64,000 nt of DNA from contig KL647288.1 in the NCBI GenBank assembly GCA_000727475.1, positions 7,901,414-7,965,413 on the forward strand, given 5' to 3'. Below are positions 46,168 to 61,100 of this stretch, in pieces. Within the stretch, counting starts at the first letter, position 1. Each line of letters opens with the position of its first letter. The notes beneath the pieces were generated by a model. It was not told the DNA's origin. It ran no database searches and saw only the letters and a list, made by a program, of their open reading frames with translations. A program made the position numbers and the translations under genes. The DNA is from Sarcocystis neurona (lineage: Eukaryota; Apicomplexa; Conoidasida; Eucoccidiorida; Sarcocystidae).

Positions 46168-49100
46168 TCAGTCTTCGTGGGCTGTCTTTGCTTCTGCGTC
46201 ATTGAGATTGAGGCCGTTCTCTGCGTAGCAACAGCGGCAGCTTCTGCTTTTTCCCGTCGCACCCGGGAGGCGGTAGTATACCACCTCTTCTCTGTAGGCA
46301 CTGATTTCCACGGGAGCGGAAGATTCCGCAGTCGTAGCAGCACCAATGCATCGAGCAGCAGCGGCAGCAGGAGAGCCAGTCAAAGTACGAGCAGAAGCAG
46401 AAGAGGCGCCACCTACAGATGAAGAACTTGCAGCAGCACACGAGGCAGAAACCGCGCCAGCAAAAGGAGGCAGGTCACTAGCAACAAACTGAGAAAGGAG
46501 AGCAGCACTAACGAAAGAGGACGCAGCTGAACCAGCAACAGACCCATCAGCAGCGTTATCAGAGTGTGCACTAGTAGCATCAACAAGAGTAGTAGCGGCA
46601 GCATCAACGGTACTGTAACCACTATTGAGAAGCAAATGGCCACCAGGAGCCGCAGCCGCAAGAGAAGGTGCAGGACGAACAAAGGAAGCACAGAAGTCAG
46701 GAGGCGCAGGCACCAGCTCAGGAACAGGATTGTCACGCGTCCCAGCGGCACCACGGGTTGCTGCTGGACTTCCATGTGCACGAGAACACCCTCTTTGTCT
46801 TCGTCTATATGCTGCTTGTACATAACCTTCATGTGCTGGGTCGTACGCTTGAGTGTGCGTGGTGCACTTCTCACTGTAGTAGCTGCAGCAGCAGATGCCA
46901 CGGTGTAAATCCTTCCCGGGGACGCTCGTGTCTGTTACATGTCGATGCAGGCTTCTCTCCTCCCTTGCTGCTGCATGGCCACTCAATCCTGAGATTGCAT
47001 CCCTCACGCTCGCCGGCGTCCTGCCACGTTCAACTCCCCCTCCTCCTCCTCGTGCTATTCCGGATGTTGTATTGTTCGCTGGAGTAGCTGGCCTTGTTTT
47101 CCTGCGGTGCGCTGCTCGCGATTCTGTTACGACGGCTGCTCTTGGCTCTTTGCGTCTGCAGAAGCCTAGAGCGTGCAAGAGGAGATCCAGCACATGCAGC
47201 TGCTCAGGCTCTTCGTGAAAGCCAGCAGCCTCATCTTTGTCAAATAGAAAAGGAGGCACCGTTGCCTCGACCCGCCTTATATTTGGGTACGCCTTCGTGA
47301 GAGTGTGCAGCAAGTGCAGCAGCTTCTTCCCGTTGCTGTTCAGGACAAAGTCCGCCGCAGCGTAGCAGGGGGCACTGCAGCTCTCCGGTGCTTTCAGCAG
47401 CAGTCGCCAGCAACAGCGACACAAATTGTAACACGAGCAAGCACCAGGGTAGCAACAGCAACAGCATCCCCAAGCAGTGGAGAAGGAGGAGCAGCAATTG
47501 CAGCAGCAGCAACTGCAGCAACAAGCGCAGGACAAGCAGCAGCAGCAGCAGCCGGAAACGTAGCTGCTGTTCCAGCAGACGCGCGAGCAGGTACTGCTGA
47601 AACGCCTGCGGGACTGCGGTGCTCCAACGTAGTGAGCCGCACATGCCTTTTCCGTGGTATCTGGTACCTGCGTCGGCCGTTCTCTTGAGCCGGAAGTCGT
47701 CGCCCTGCTGCCGTCGAAACCATTTACTCCTCCTTCCTGCTGCATCTGCCAATGTTTCCCGCTTACCTGGTGAGAATGCTGGTGTCGGTGCTGCTCACGG
47801 AGACGCAGGTGCTCACGCAGCAGGTGGTGCTGATGCTGCTTTTGCTGTTGCTGTTGTTGTTGGCGCTGCTGCGATATTTCTTCTTCTTTAACTTCTTCTT
47901 CATGCTGTCCCTGCCGCCCTTGCTCGTGATGCTCCTTGTGGTTGACGGAGACTAGTATGTCCCGGAATGTCAGTGTCCGATTGCTCAGCCGCAGCAGTCG
48001 CAGGTGAGGAGCAGCAGAGGTAGTGCACCTGCCTGCCTGATGAATACACGACGCACTAAATGCTTCTCCCAAAAAGGCAGCTGCTGCTGGTGCTGCTGCT
48101 TTTGCTGCTCCTGATGTGCCTGGTGCTGTTACGGCTGTTGACTTGGCTGCTAGAGCCGAATCTGCCGCTGGTGCCGCGGTTGTCGTTGCTACTGATGTTG
48201 CTGTTCCTTCTGGTGCCAGTGTTACTGCTACTGCGGTCGCACGAGGCTCCGCTGCAATGGTCGTTCCCATCTTGGTGACTGCGGTGGCAGCTGCTGCTGA
48301 AGCCTGGGCTGCTTCAGCAGCGTCTGGTTCATCAGTTGCACCGCACGCACCACTGCAGCTGAGAAGAGGCAGCAGCCGCTTCTGCTGCAAAGCAGGATTG
48401 CCCCTCTGCTGTTGCTTTCCCTCAGAAAGTGGCCACCCGTGCTCCTTTACCACCTCCAACAATTGTCCCTGCTGCTGTCCGTCCGGATCAAACACGTTTC
48501 GATGCTGGTGGTGTAGGTCTGCGCGCTGTACCTGCGTCTGATCTAGATGCTCTTGCAGCCCTCTCTGCGGGTGGGCCAACAGCATGTGCTGCTGCAGTAA
48601 CGACATCTGCTGCTGCTGCAGCAACGCCGGATGCTTCTGTTGCAGTTTCCTGTGCGCCTCCACCCACCGCTGTCGCTCCCGTGAGTGGTCGTGTTGCTGT
48701 CCTCGCTGTAACTGCCGCTGCTCACACCAGTCCTGCTGCGTTGTCTGCTGCTGCTGCTGCTGCAGCAAGAGCGGCTCTCCACAGTGCTGGTGCTGCTGTT
48801 GCTGGTCTCGGGGTGGATGCCTCGATGTTTCTTCGACCGCAAAGCTCACTAGCGTGTCTAGGAGGGCAGCAATTCGTGAGCTTCCAAACAGGGCCTCCAA
48901 ACTCACCTCCACTCCCCGCAGCTTTCGCCTAGTGCATTCGTCTCTGCAGATGGTCAGCAGCAGCTCTGCATCCACCCGGTGCTGCTGACGGCGTCTCTCT
49001 CGCCACAGCCGCGAAGACGGAGAGCAACAGGTGCTTTGCGAACCTTCTATTACTGTACTGCTGCTGTTTCTTCTAATTTGACTGTGACTCGTGCCTCCAC

Positions 49101-52100
49101 TTCTGCTGTCAATGCTGCTTCTCCTGCACTTCGTTTCTGGAGACCCAAAGCCGCTTATGGGTACAACAAGATGCCTGCTGCTGCTCCTGCGGTCACTTTG
49201 AGCGCTTCTCTTTCTGCTGGTGTTGCTGCAGCAAACGCTCTCGGAAACGTCGTTCCACACGTTTCCCGCGATGCCGCTGCTGGAGCGTCTGATTGTGTCG
49301 TCGGCAGCACCAGCGCTGCTGTTGGTGACACTCACTGCTCCAGTGCTGTTCGTGCTGGTTGACCTTAGGCACCTGCGCTTGCTACTACTCCACAGGCTGC
49401 TGTTATTGAACGTAACGCTGCTGACCGAAGAATAGTTGCTGCTACAACTACTCTCACAGGGGCTTCTACGGCTGTTGTCCTTGCCGCTGTTCTGCCGGCA
49501 GCTGTTGCTGTTGTTGCTGCTCCCGCTGAGGCTGCTGCTGTGGCTAGTGCTGCTGCTGCCACTACTGCTGTTGACACTATTGAAGCGATTGCACTTGCTA
49601 CGGCTTCTGCTGCTGGAAGCGACACTGCCCTTACTGCACGTGGTCTCCGTGGTGCAACTGCGGCGGCCTGTCGTGGGAAAGCTCATCTCTTCGCTCACGT
49701 TAATCCGTCTGCTAGAAAGGCCAGCTCTTCCAGCATCTGCTGCTGCTGTCAGAGACGCTGATGAACGCGCTGCATGCGGTGGAGAGGGAAGAGGAGAAAA
49801 TGCACGCGCAGTTCCCCGCACTGAAGCCACTGCAGAAGGTGCTGCGTGTGCTGCAGCGGAACTTGTAGCGGATGAGGCATCAGCAGAGGCAGGAAATGGA
49901 AAGGGAGAGGGCTGCTGCTGCAGCACCAATACGAAAGCGGCAAAAGCGGGAGAGCGCAACAGAGGGAGCACACTTGTCTCCAGAAACGCTGTCAATCCGT
50001 CTGCTGTTGCTGCCAAAGCAGACGAGACCGCGGTCGTAGAAGAGAGCGGCGATGGACCGGCTGAGAAAGAAGGACGCGCACAAGCCAAAGTAGAAGGAAG
50101 CGAGACGTCAAGAGCGGGGCTGGTGCCAGTGACTGCACTAGCAGAAGCGACAGTGGCGTTGCGCGCACGACTGTGTGACTGAGAGAGAGATCCAGCAGCA
50201 TCGGTCCGAGAAGGAACAACACGCCCAACACCATAAGCGGAAGCAGACCCAATGACACCCTCAGCAGAAGACACGGCGCCTGCAGGAGCAGCCGCACGAG
50301 TAGCGTGGGCAGAAGGAGCAGCCGTAGAAGCATCGCGCACAGCAGAGAAAGTGGGACGGCAAGCAGCAAAGGGAGCAGCACGAAACGCCCCAGCAGTTTG
50401 TGAAGAAGCAACACAAGCAGCAGAAGGAGAAGCAGCGGTGGGGATGCATGTCGAGACGTAGGGAAGGCCCTCGACGCAGAAGGAGGGACAGTTGTAGTCG
50501 GAGCTGCTGTAACCGTCCCACTCGTTGCTGCTGCCTCTCCAGTCCTCTTTGCTGCTGCCGTCATCCCGGCTGCTGCTGCTGCTGTGGCTGCGAAGTCTCG
50601 TGCTGCAGTGATTCCACTGACACTTGTTCCTGCTGCGACTGGAGGCCCTGCTTTTGGGGACGCGGAGTCTCCTACGTTCCCCTCGCTTGTTGCAGCAGCC
50701 TTCGTTGCTGCCATCACCTTCTCCACAGCACCAACCGTGAAGGGTACTCACTGTCGCTAAGCCGCCCCTGGTGTCTTCCGCGGAGACTGCCGCGACTGTC
50801 TTCGGTACTCGCGCTACTGCTGGTGACGTTGTTGTTGCTTGTGCTACCACAGGCGCTCGCACTCCTTTTGACGGTGGTGCAGTTTTTCTCTTTGCTGCTG
50901 CGGTCGCGGCTACTGCAGCAGAACCGAAGCGACAGCGGAAGATATTACGATGAACATGTGGTGAAAAGCGGAAAAAATCAATCGAAAGCCTTCGTATGTG
51001 TGGCAACAGAAGCAACTCTTCGTCGTCTTCTTCTTTGCGCCTTTCCGTATCTTGTTGTACTTTCTCTTCCTCTTCTTCTCTCGGTTTCTCTTCGGAAGTG
51101 GCGCCTTGTACCTCTTGCTCTCCTTCGTCTTTTGTGAATTTCTCGCCCTTATCTAGCCATGCCGCCCTTCCTCTTGCATATTCTTCCCTCGTTTCTTCTA
51201 CCTCGTCACATTCACTGTCCTGCTTTCCTGGATCTCCCAGCGCTGCCCCTCCTTGTACGTTCTCTTCTTCACGTTCTGCGCAGCGACGTTTGCTGTACTC
51301 CGTAGGTCCTGTGTCTCTCTCCGCTTTCCTCTCTTCTTCCGTCCCCGCTCGTGCTTCGCTATCGTCTTTCTCCAGCTGCTTTCCACCGTGATCTCCTCCC
51401 TCCTTGAGTTTCCCAGCTGTTTCTTCTTCTTCGTCATTTCTTACTACTGTGACTTCTCCTGCTTCCTCCTCTCTCACGTGCCATTCTTTCTTGCTCGCTT
51501 TCTTCAGTGGATCGTGGCCGCGTCCATCTCTTTCGCCGCCTGCTTCTCCTCCTTCTGCTTCTCTTTCTCTTGTAATTTTGCTGTACACGGTATTCTCATT
51601 GCCTACACGTTTGTCGCCGTCCTCTTCTTTTTTCACGTTTCCTTTCATGCAAACATTGCTTCGCTCCCGCTCCTCGAGGAGCTGTTCTCCTGCTTTTTTT
51701 GTCCCTTTTTCCACCCCTTGTCCTTGCATCTGCATGTATGCCTTGTTACATTCGCTTGTAGCAGGACCTGTCTCTTCTCGTCCATGCTGCAGTTGCGTGG
51801 ACCCCTTGCAGTCCCTCGTTTCTCTTGCTGTTACCTCCCTGCAGCTGTCTCTCCCGTACATTCCCTCAGACGCAGCAGCAGCACAGCTCCTTCCTCTTGC
51901 AGGCGCACTTCTCCCTCCTAGCTGCTGCGTCTGTGTGTTCAGAAGCGCAGCAGCAGGGACCGAGAAGAAGACGACTGGTGTTGCGTGCAATGTGTCCTGC
52001 TCTGCAACAGCAGCAGCACAATTAGCAACAGCAGTAGCAACACTTGGTGCGGAGACGATGCCCGTGACCGTTGCAGGATCGGCTGGTAACGCTGCAGGAG

Positions 52101-55100
52101 CGCCGTTCTTGGTAGAAGGTCGCTCTTCTCCTCGTTCGGTCGCTCCGCTTGCCGCTGCCACTGCCTCTGCTGTCGCTGCCACCTGCTGCCACGGCCTGCT
52201 GGTCGCGTCCCTTCCTGGGGCTGCAGCGTCACGTTCCATGCCTGTTGCAACCGCAACAGACAGGCCCACACAGACGTGCACTGCAGAAGTGGACGCCGAA
52301 TTAGAGAGAGAAAGAGGACTAAAGGAAGAGGCGAATGAAGGCGAATAGGAGAACAGGGAGCGGAGACAGAGAGAAAAAGAGCGACAAACTGAAAAGAAAA
52401 AGAAGGAACAACAGTTCTCCTGTACAAATCTGCAGCGCTCAACGCTGATCTGTAGTGTTCTACGATTCGCACAAGCATGCACATACAATATATACATATA
52501 TATGTATGTATATAATCTTCGTTCACGTCTGTGTGCCGACTTCCACAATGATGTCTAGACAAGTGAAGCCGTTACATTCGTGTACCAATATATATATATA
52601 TATACGTGTGTATGTATTTGAGTATGTACCAGATCAATTGCGTGCTGAGGGTGGTGCGACAGTAATTGCTTTGTCAGCGTCTAAAAGTCTTCGGCAACAG
52701 CGATCCCGCAGCAGCCGCGTAAGCGGCAGCAACGGCAAGAGGGGCGGCAGCAACGGCAAGAGGGGCGGCAGCAACGGCAAGAGGGGCGGCAGCAGCAGCA
52801 GGACGAGCGGCAGCAGCAAGCGCCAGAGGTGCCGCAGCAGCACGAGCAATCTTCAGCAGCAGCAGGCAGCATGCGAAAGAAGCAGCCTGCAGATGTAAGC
52901 CTGCCGCAAGAGCAAGGCAACGACACCGGCAGCAGGAGGGGGAAGGAGGAGGACGGCAAGGGTAACAAAAGAAGAGAAAAGTGTGGGCAGCTGCAACAGC
53001 GAGAAGAGACGAAGACGACTGAGTCGCTGCAGCAGTAGGAGGGAGATTCCCCAGCAGCAGGAAGTGCAGGTAAGAAAACCAGGCAGCATTAGCTGCCGGG
53101 GAAGAGGATGTACCGCCGAATGCACGAATACGCTAGGCGTCAGTATCAGGCAGACAATTGTCAGCCGCACAAGCAGGGAGCACATCGTCAGTTGCAACAA
53201 AAAAAGCAAAGGAGATTTTGAAGCTGCCTTAAGAGACTCACGGCAGAACTGGAGAGGGAAGACAGGCCGTAGCAGCACGACAGCCAGCCACAGCGGAAGC
53301 TGGACCTCAGCAGCAGCAGCAGCAGTTCTGGCAACAACGGCACCAGAAGTCTCAGCAGCACCATCAGGAGCCTCAGCAACGGCAGCTGAAGTCTCTACAG
53401 CAGCAGCAGGATCAACAGGAAGAAAAATAAGACCCAGAAGCATCAGCGGAAGAAGAGGCGCCTTCAGAAGAGGCGACATAGGAACGTGAGCGGCTGCAAA
53501 CCCAGAGGAGCGACAACAGAAGTCACGTAAGGGTCTGTGCACCGCGTCTGCAGCCACTGCGTCACTCACGTATCGCGTGAAACATCAAAAACGGCAGCAG
53601 ACTGCAGAAGACACTCCATTGCCCCGCTCCGCATATCTTCACAGCCATGGCCCGGATGGCCATACTCATGGGTTTTACACTAGCCGCAGTCACAACACAT
53701 CCGTCAGCTGCAATTTCGCCGACAGTAGCAGGACTTTCCGCTGCACTAGCAGCGGTTTCGACGAGGGCAGTGGGACGCTGGAAGACGCTGGAAACAGTAG
53801 GACCTCCGCTATCTGGAGAAGAGGAAGTGGCACGGTGACGAAGAGTGGGAACAACGTCACTGCGGCAAAGGAGTCGTCTCAACAGTAGCGCGCCTAACGA
53901 CAGCAGAGACTTTATCCGCAGCCTCACGAACAACAGCAGCCTCTGCTCTAGCAGCAACACAAGTCCGTGAACACAATTCCAAGCCAGGTCTTCCTGGAAC
54001 ATTCACTTGTCTAAACGACAACGACAACGGAAGCAGCAGACGTAGCAAGATTCGCACTAGCCACGCACTTCGTCGTACATACCAGGAGCAGCGCTACGAC
54101 GGGATTCCGCGAGAGCAAAAGCGAAGGAGCCAGGGAACGACAAAGTAGTCGAACCGCATACGCCAAGTTGCTTTGTGAAAGCGAAACGTTCTGGCCCCTT
54201 TCGAGTCACTGCAGGACGACGGCTTGATTTGAGGGTGCTGCGGTTGACACTTGTTGCGCTGCTGGTTCTGCCACTGCCGCTGGTGGAGCTGCGCCTGCTA
54301 CAGGCTCCAGTGCTGCGCGCAGAGGGAAGAGTTTTTCTGCTGCATCTCAGTACCCGCACGTTGTCTCCACTGCTCACCTCGCTGCTGCTAATCCGGCTGA
54401 TCCTGTCCTTTCTCCGCCGCTGCCCACTCCCCTCTGTGCTGCTCGCCCAGCCGCCGCTACCGCTGCTGCTTACATAGTTGCTGCTTGTCCTGTCACCTTG
54501 GGAGCTAACCGCACTGCTGGTGTTGCAGTTCATGCCAGAAACGTGCACGCCGCTGCTGCAGACAGTGCTGTGGCTGCTCGCGTCGCCGCTTTTGCTGGTG
54601 AAAGCGGTGGAGCACTTCCAACTGTTGTCGGGGGCGACTCTGCTGCTGCGGGCAACTCTGCTGTTGATCAGGGGGAGCCACTTGCTACCGAAACTGCGCT
54701 TTTTGCAGCTGCCGACACTCCTATCTATGCTGATGAATTTATTGCTGCTGCGGCGTCTGTACTTCTTGGTCATGCTGTTGCTGCGGCTGCTGCGAGGACG
54801 GTAGGATTTGCTGCCTGAACGCCTGATACGACCGCCTTTGCCGCTGCAGCTGCTGCCGCGGCGGCAGCCTCCGCTGCTACTGCTTGCGCCGCTCCGCGTT
54901 CTCTTCCTGTTGCTCCTGCCTCTTTTGCTGCGTCCGCTTCTGCCGAGGCGGCTGCTGCAGCACGGTGACAGCCCTATGTGCTTACCTACTTGCTGCTGCT
55001 GGCACTTCATGCCCCATAATCCCCCCTTTTGACAAAGTTCCTCTGTTGGAGTCTCATTCCTCTGTCCGCGAGTTTCACCCTTGAGCCCAGCCGTGCTGCT

Positions 55101-58100
55101 GCTTGTTTTGCTCCTGGTCTCGTTGCTGTCAATGCTGTAGCTACTGGTACTACAGCTGCTGCTGTTGCTCCAACTACATCTGTTCCGGCGGTGACTGCAC
55201 ACGCTGTTGCTGTTCCTGCTGCTGCCGCTGCGGTTTCTCTTGGTAAAGAAATTATGCTTGTTGCAGTTCGTGCTGCTGCTGTTGCTGCCACCGGTGTCGG
55301 TGCTGCTTGTTGCGTGCTTCCCACAATTTCTGTCGGCGTGTGGCCTCCCCGCAGAGCGCGCGAATTTTCGGCGTTCAACCCCATCCCTCAATACATGCTC
55401 TTGCAATTGCTGATGCTGCTTCTGATTGCACTGCTGATGCGGTGGAGAGGGTCGTCGCTGCTGCTGCAGTGGGAGTTGCAGACGTGGTTCTTGGTGCTGC
55501 GGCTCCATATGAGGCTGCTGCCGTAGCAGCAGCCGCCGCTCCGCGGCAAGCCCCACCTGTCCATGCGAATGACTGTCTCGCCGCTGCCGCGCTGCAGTGG
55601 CATGCAGGAGAGATGCTTGATACGGTTGCGCGTGCGTAACTACATGCTGGGGCTGTACTTCTGGTTGAACGAGAACTTCCTGCGTTGTATATGCTACGCG
55701 CGCCTGGTGCTGCAGTTGGTAATCGATTTGCTCGTGTATGTGTTGGTGTTGCCGCTTTAAGAGCTGGTGTGAATACGGCTGTCGCACAGTCTCTGGGTAT
55801 TCTGTCTGTGGCTGCTGCTGCTGCTGCCACTGCACTTTTTTCTGGTGATGCACTCTCCCGTGTTCTGGTTGCTCCTTGCGCTGCTGCAACACTTGCTGGT
55901 GTTGCTGCTGCCTCTGCATCCAGTGGTGCTGCTCTTGGTTCCATATCTGTTGTACCGGCTGCCCCGCGGCCTCCGGGTGTTGCTTCTCCAATCCCTCTTG
56001 CTGTTGCTGCCGTTGCCGCCATCGCTGTTGCTGCTGCTCTGGCCAGTGCTTCTGCTCTAACCCTCGCTTCACCTGCTGGTGACGCCCGATTGGCTGTCGT
56101 AGTGGCTGCTGCATTTGCAGGGGACTCTGCTGCCGCCGCTGAGCGGCTCTTCTCTGGTGCGAGGTGAAGCAGATATCGTTGTGCGGATCGTCATACACGA
56201 GGCGCAGACTCCGTACCTGCCGCAGACTCCGTTCGAGCGCTATACCGGCGGCAGCAGTTTCTGCTTCATTTTCTTCGATTGTTGCAACCCCGCCGTTCAA
56301 CCTGGTTTCCTCTTCCGCTGCTTCTTCAGGACTCAAAAGCGACAAACGTCTACTTCTTCTTACTCTTCTTCGAAGGCTCGTGGATGTTACAGCAGCTCCA
56401 GTAGGTGCAGGAGCAGAAGGAGCAGCGGCAACAGCAAGAGCACACAAATCAGCGACAACAGCAGGAGCAGAGACAGAAACGGCAGCAGAGGCAAGCACGG
56501 CAGCAGCTGGGACGAGAGCACGAGCGGAAGTGCCAGAAACACCAGACTCAGGAGTAGGGGAGTAGGCGGGAGAACACCCTCTGGCAGCAGCACGCGATGC
56601 CTGTATTACTGCTATCGATCCACGACAGCAGCTTCCGGTCCATTGAGCTGATACGATTTGGGATCCCTCCGTGTGTGCATAAGTTTCGTCTCCCTTCTCT
56701 CTACCTGCTATTGCTGCTGCTCTTCTGCTGCTAGTTGCTGCGGGTTTGCGGCTTCCTGTTGTAGCTCTCTGCTGCGATGGAACAGCAACTAACTTTACAC
56801 CAATCTCATCTTCTGTGGAAAACAGTTCTGGTCCCACTTCTTCGCTTCTTGTCCCTGCTGGTGCCGCACTTGCTCCTGTTGCCGTCCGCGCTGCTGCTGG
56901 TGCTCTTGCTGTTGTTGCTACCGCTGCTGCTGCCTCAGCTACTTCAGATCCTCGTGCTGTTCTTGCTGCTGCGGCTTCCGCCGGTCCTTCCGCGCTTGCC
57001 GTTGCTGGTCCTGTTTGTGTTGCATTGGAAGCCGCTATCTCCTTATCCTCCGACGCAGCCGCAGCGTTGACGGCTGTGCCTGCAGGAAGACTCCACGGGA
57101 GGAGCGACTGCTGTAAAGGAGCACTTACCACCGCTGATGATCTCGTTTTTCTGCTGCTGCTGTTGGCACCAATGTGGAACCAGCTGCTGCCAAGCTCGGT
57201 GGGAGTGCCGACGCTGACGCCTGTTCCACTAGTGCTGCTGATTTCCTCGCGAATGCTTCTTCCCTCGCTGCTGTTTCTGCTTGCCCAAGTGGGTCTCCTA
57301 TATGAGACTATCTGCACGCTGACGTCGCTGTTCGAATCCCTGCTGCTGCTGACATTGCTATTTCGGCCTTCGCCTTCGCGCATGCTCATTCGGCGCATAG
57401 AGACAGATCTTTCTTCACTTTCTCGATCCCGCATCCTGCCGTTGCTGCTGCTGCTACTGGGGCGTCTCTTTCTCATGCAGCTCCCCGTCGTCCGTCTCAA
57501 TCGCCTGGTACTGCCGCAGCAGTGCTTCCTCGCGAGCTGACTGCGCCTGTTGCGGTACCTTCTGTGTCTATCGCTGTTGCACATGCTGCTGCCACTAATG
57601 CTGCTCCTCCTCCTGGGGCAACTGCTCCTGGCGCAGCTCGTGTTGCATATCTCAGTGGGTGTCGAGTAGCTGGCGCGGCTTCTGTTGGTCGTTGCACTGG
57701 AAACGGCAGAGTGCGAAATGCTGCCGCTGCTGCTAGTCCCATTATAAGCCACCGAGGGCCTGCGCATACGTGTACTGCCGCAGTGTGCCCCCTTGAAGGA
57801 TGCATAGGGCCTGTTGCAGCAGCAGCTGCTGCTCCGGCTCCTGCTCCTACAGGTTCCGCCGGCGTACGTGTAGCTCCAACCGACGGTGCTAATGCTGCCG
57901 CTCCTGATGCGGCCAAGCTCTTCAGTACTTTTGCAGCGGCTGCAGCTGCTCTCTACCCGTGTCAGATAGAGGCACGCAGCGGTGTTGCTGCCACAAATCC
58001 CTCTGCGGCCGCTGACGCTGCTGGTGCTCTTTGTAGTTTTACTGCAGGTAGTGTCGCGGCCACCGTTGCTACACCTGCCGCTGATGTCGCTGCTACGGGC

Positions 58101-61100
58101 GCTGCCGCCTCTCCCGCCGTAGTTGCTGCCGCTGCCGTTGTTGCTAGCGTTCCCGCTGCCACTGCTGCTGCTAGTGGCTGTGAACGCATCGAGACATATT
58201 TCACACGAGGGAGCGCAAGACAGCACTAGCTGCTGCAAAGATTCCCAAAGAACAGTAGGCATGCGCAGCCCCCACCTTTCCAGCCCGCCAATACGTGACC
58301 TACGTAGAGACAACTTTAAGCCTGTCCTACCCCACAGCAGTAGCTGGCTTGCTTCAGGTGTGTGAACACCCGGAAACACCGAAGGCATTTGCCTTCTGCT
58401 GTTTCTCTCAAAGGGAAAGTAAGCACCGCTGTTTATAAAGGGTGAAGGATGGGTCGTAAACATCGCACGAGCAGCGGGCTCACCCACTGCAACTGGAACA
58501 ATGCCAGCAGCAGGAGGTGCAGTAGCAGCTGAAGAAGAATACTCCACGGGAGCAGCGGCGTCCACAGATGGAGCAGCACTAGCAGGGCGAGAAGCGACAG
58601 GAGAAGCAGCCCTGGTCCCGGAAGAGGGAGCAGCAGCTGCAGCGCTGGGGCAAACGGCGGCAGCAGAAATAGTAGCGGCCTCAGGCCCAACACTACCAGT
58701 GTAGGGAGAAGAAGGGAACGGAATGACAGCGGTGGAGGGAACTGCCGCAGCAGGAACGGCGCCAGCAGCAGGAACAGCGGCAGGAGGAGCCACAGTATCA
58801 GCAGAATGAACAAAAGCAGCAGCGGGACGAACAGCAGCTGCACTGTCAGCGACACGTGCAGTACGGCGAGTGGCAGTACCAGGAAGGTCTTGACAACTAG
58901 CAGGAAGAGCTGCGTTCACAAGAGGAGAAGCAGCCGGAAGCAGAGGGGTTGTAACCGGGAATGACGTCGAAGTGAAGACTGAAGGTTTTGTCTCAGGGTT
59001 GCCAGTGGGGAACTGTACGGCTCCTCCCCTTGCTGCGGCAACAGTCTCCTTCCGCGAGTCGGCAGTTCGTCTCTGCAGCACCGCTCCCCCCACTACGTGC
59101 CTGTCGTGTTCAACCGTTGCTGTTCCCTTGGTTTCAGCTGCTCCTTCGGCTGCCTCTGCAGCTGGAGCTGCAACTCCTTCTGTTGCTATTCCTGCTGAGG
59201 TTACGGCCGACGTCGTTGTTACAGGTGTTGATCCAGCTTGTTGAAGTTCTGCGTCGTCTGTAGCGCTTGGAGCACCTGTGCTTGCTGGAGTTGATGCTGC
59301 TGTGCCTGCACGGGCAATTGCCGCGGTGACTGTTGCCGGCACTGGCGCTGCTGCTGTTTCCCCAAAAACGGCTGCTGCTAGAGGTAGTACTGTGAAGGCC
59401 TCTGGAGCCGCTGGCGTTGCAGGAGGTACGGCTGTGGCAACTGCCCTCGGTGCGACAGCTGCCATTTTGGCTGCTGATAGTGCTGCTTGTCTAGATGATG
59501 CTGCAGCTGCTGCTGCCTCTTGCGTAACTGTCACTGTTGGAGGCACTGCTGGGAACGCGACTGCCGCAGCTGTCGATGGATTTGAGATTACCTGATCATG
59601 TCCGGAGGGATGCGCTGTTGTTCTCAAAGCAGTGGCATCTTGCTCACCTGCAACGGCTGCTATCGTAGCAGCAGCAACGCATTGTCCCACTGACTGCCGC
59701 TGCTGCTGTCTCTCCCGCATATTGATACACGCTGCTGTTGCTGCCGGTGCCGCTGCTCCTGCAGGAATGCCAGAAGCAGGCGGAGAGTTTTGCAGGGTCT
59801 GAAGAACCTCAACGAGAGGCGGCACGGAGCGATCTGTAATCGTCAAATCCTCTAGCCACGGACACAGGCAGCCACGGGCTGCATAGTCACCGTTACTGCC
59901 GTTGCCATTCGTGCTGCTATTCCGCGGGATGCTGCTGCTACGGCCGCTGCAGTTCTCTCCGCTGCCCTCGCTGTCGCAGCTGCCCCTGCTGATTCGGTTG
60001 CTTCTTCTTTCATCCGTGCCGCTGTGGCTGCCGCCCTCGCTGCCGCTCTTGCTGCTGCTGCAGCCAGTAAGGAGGGCTTTCCATACAGTACGGCCTACAG
60101 GCAGGCACGTCTCCAGCCGCAGCACTCTGAGACGCGGAGCGGACCGCAGCATCCACACCAAGTCATCATCAAAACGGGTTGCTGCTAGAAGCAGTCTCTC
60201 TGCCGCAGCAGCACCAACTAAACCACGCGCAGCTGCAGGGCCTTCCGACCCAGCCGGAGTGGCGAGGACATCAGCCCCAGCAGGAAGACCGCGAGGTTCA
60301 TGGGATGCGCCAGCGTTAGAATACGTCTCATGCAAAGCAGTCGCTTCACTTTGATGAGCAGCGGCCGCATCAGGTACGGAAGCAGCAGCACCAACGGCGA
60401 TTCCAGCAGCCTGGACACCACCAGAGACAGCAGCAAGTCCCTCGTTAACCACTGCAACAGAGGCTACTTCAGCAGTGCAGTAAAGACGGAAGCCTGAAGG
60501 TCTGTCCACCGCAGCACTGCCGACGGTTAGAGCGTTTGACGGACCTTGCAGAGCATTAGATTGCGAACTCCTATCAGCAACAGGATCAGGAGCAGTAGTG
60601 GCGTCGCTACTTGTGCTAGAGGCAGCCGGGTGCCCGCTGGCAGTGTCACGGTCTGCAACACGCTGTGCAGCGGAGTCTGCGGTATTGCCTGCCGCAGCAA
60701 GGACGGCAGCAGTCCCAGCTGTTGCCGTGTCAGAAGCAGCACTTTCACAGGAGAAAACGGACGTGTCAGTTGCAGGAACAGTCTCTGCAGTTGTGCCTAT
60801 TGCAGCCCCTCTAGCAACGTCTTCGTAGGCGGCAGAAGCATCGAGAGCGTCTTCAACTGCCGTAGGCGGAACGGCGGAAGCTTTAAGAGTGACACTTGCA
60901 GTTGCTGTGTCGCAGCCAGCAGCAGTAGGCAAGACACTAGCAACTGTAGGACGAACCTCAGGGGCTGAATGTTGTCCTTCAACACTCCGAGCAGCAGCAG
61001 CAGCAATAACAGCATCGCTTCCGCCAGCAGGAGCCTGAGAGGGTGCATCAGCACCACCGTCACGCGCAGTAGTAGCGTCGGAAAGAGCAGGAACAGCGGA

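Larger units (their letters stand above)
52389..54082 (-). other. Intron between the two giant LRR exons (predicted)
   Basis: Donor GTATGT and a strong polypyrimidine acceptor, phase 1. It holds a TA run (52588-52603), a 21-base tandem repeat and a CAG-rich plus strand at 52680-53450, that is CTG in the transcript sense, like the other introns. A small exon near 53860-54015 (VNVPGRPGLEL frame) cannot be excluded. Confidence 0.6.

Noticed and set aside
46168..52388. Treating the second LRR frame as its own gene starting in the microsatellite near 52548
   Set aside because: That start translates TATA-type repeat sequence. A strong acceptor at 52389-52390 and phase match to the upstream LRR exon argue for a single gene, though this is not proven.
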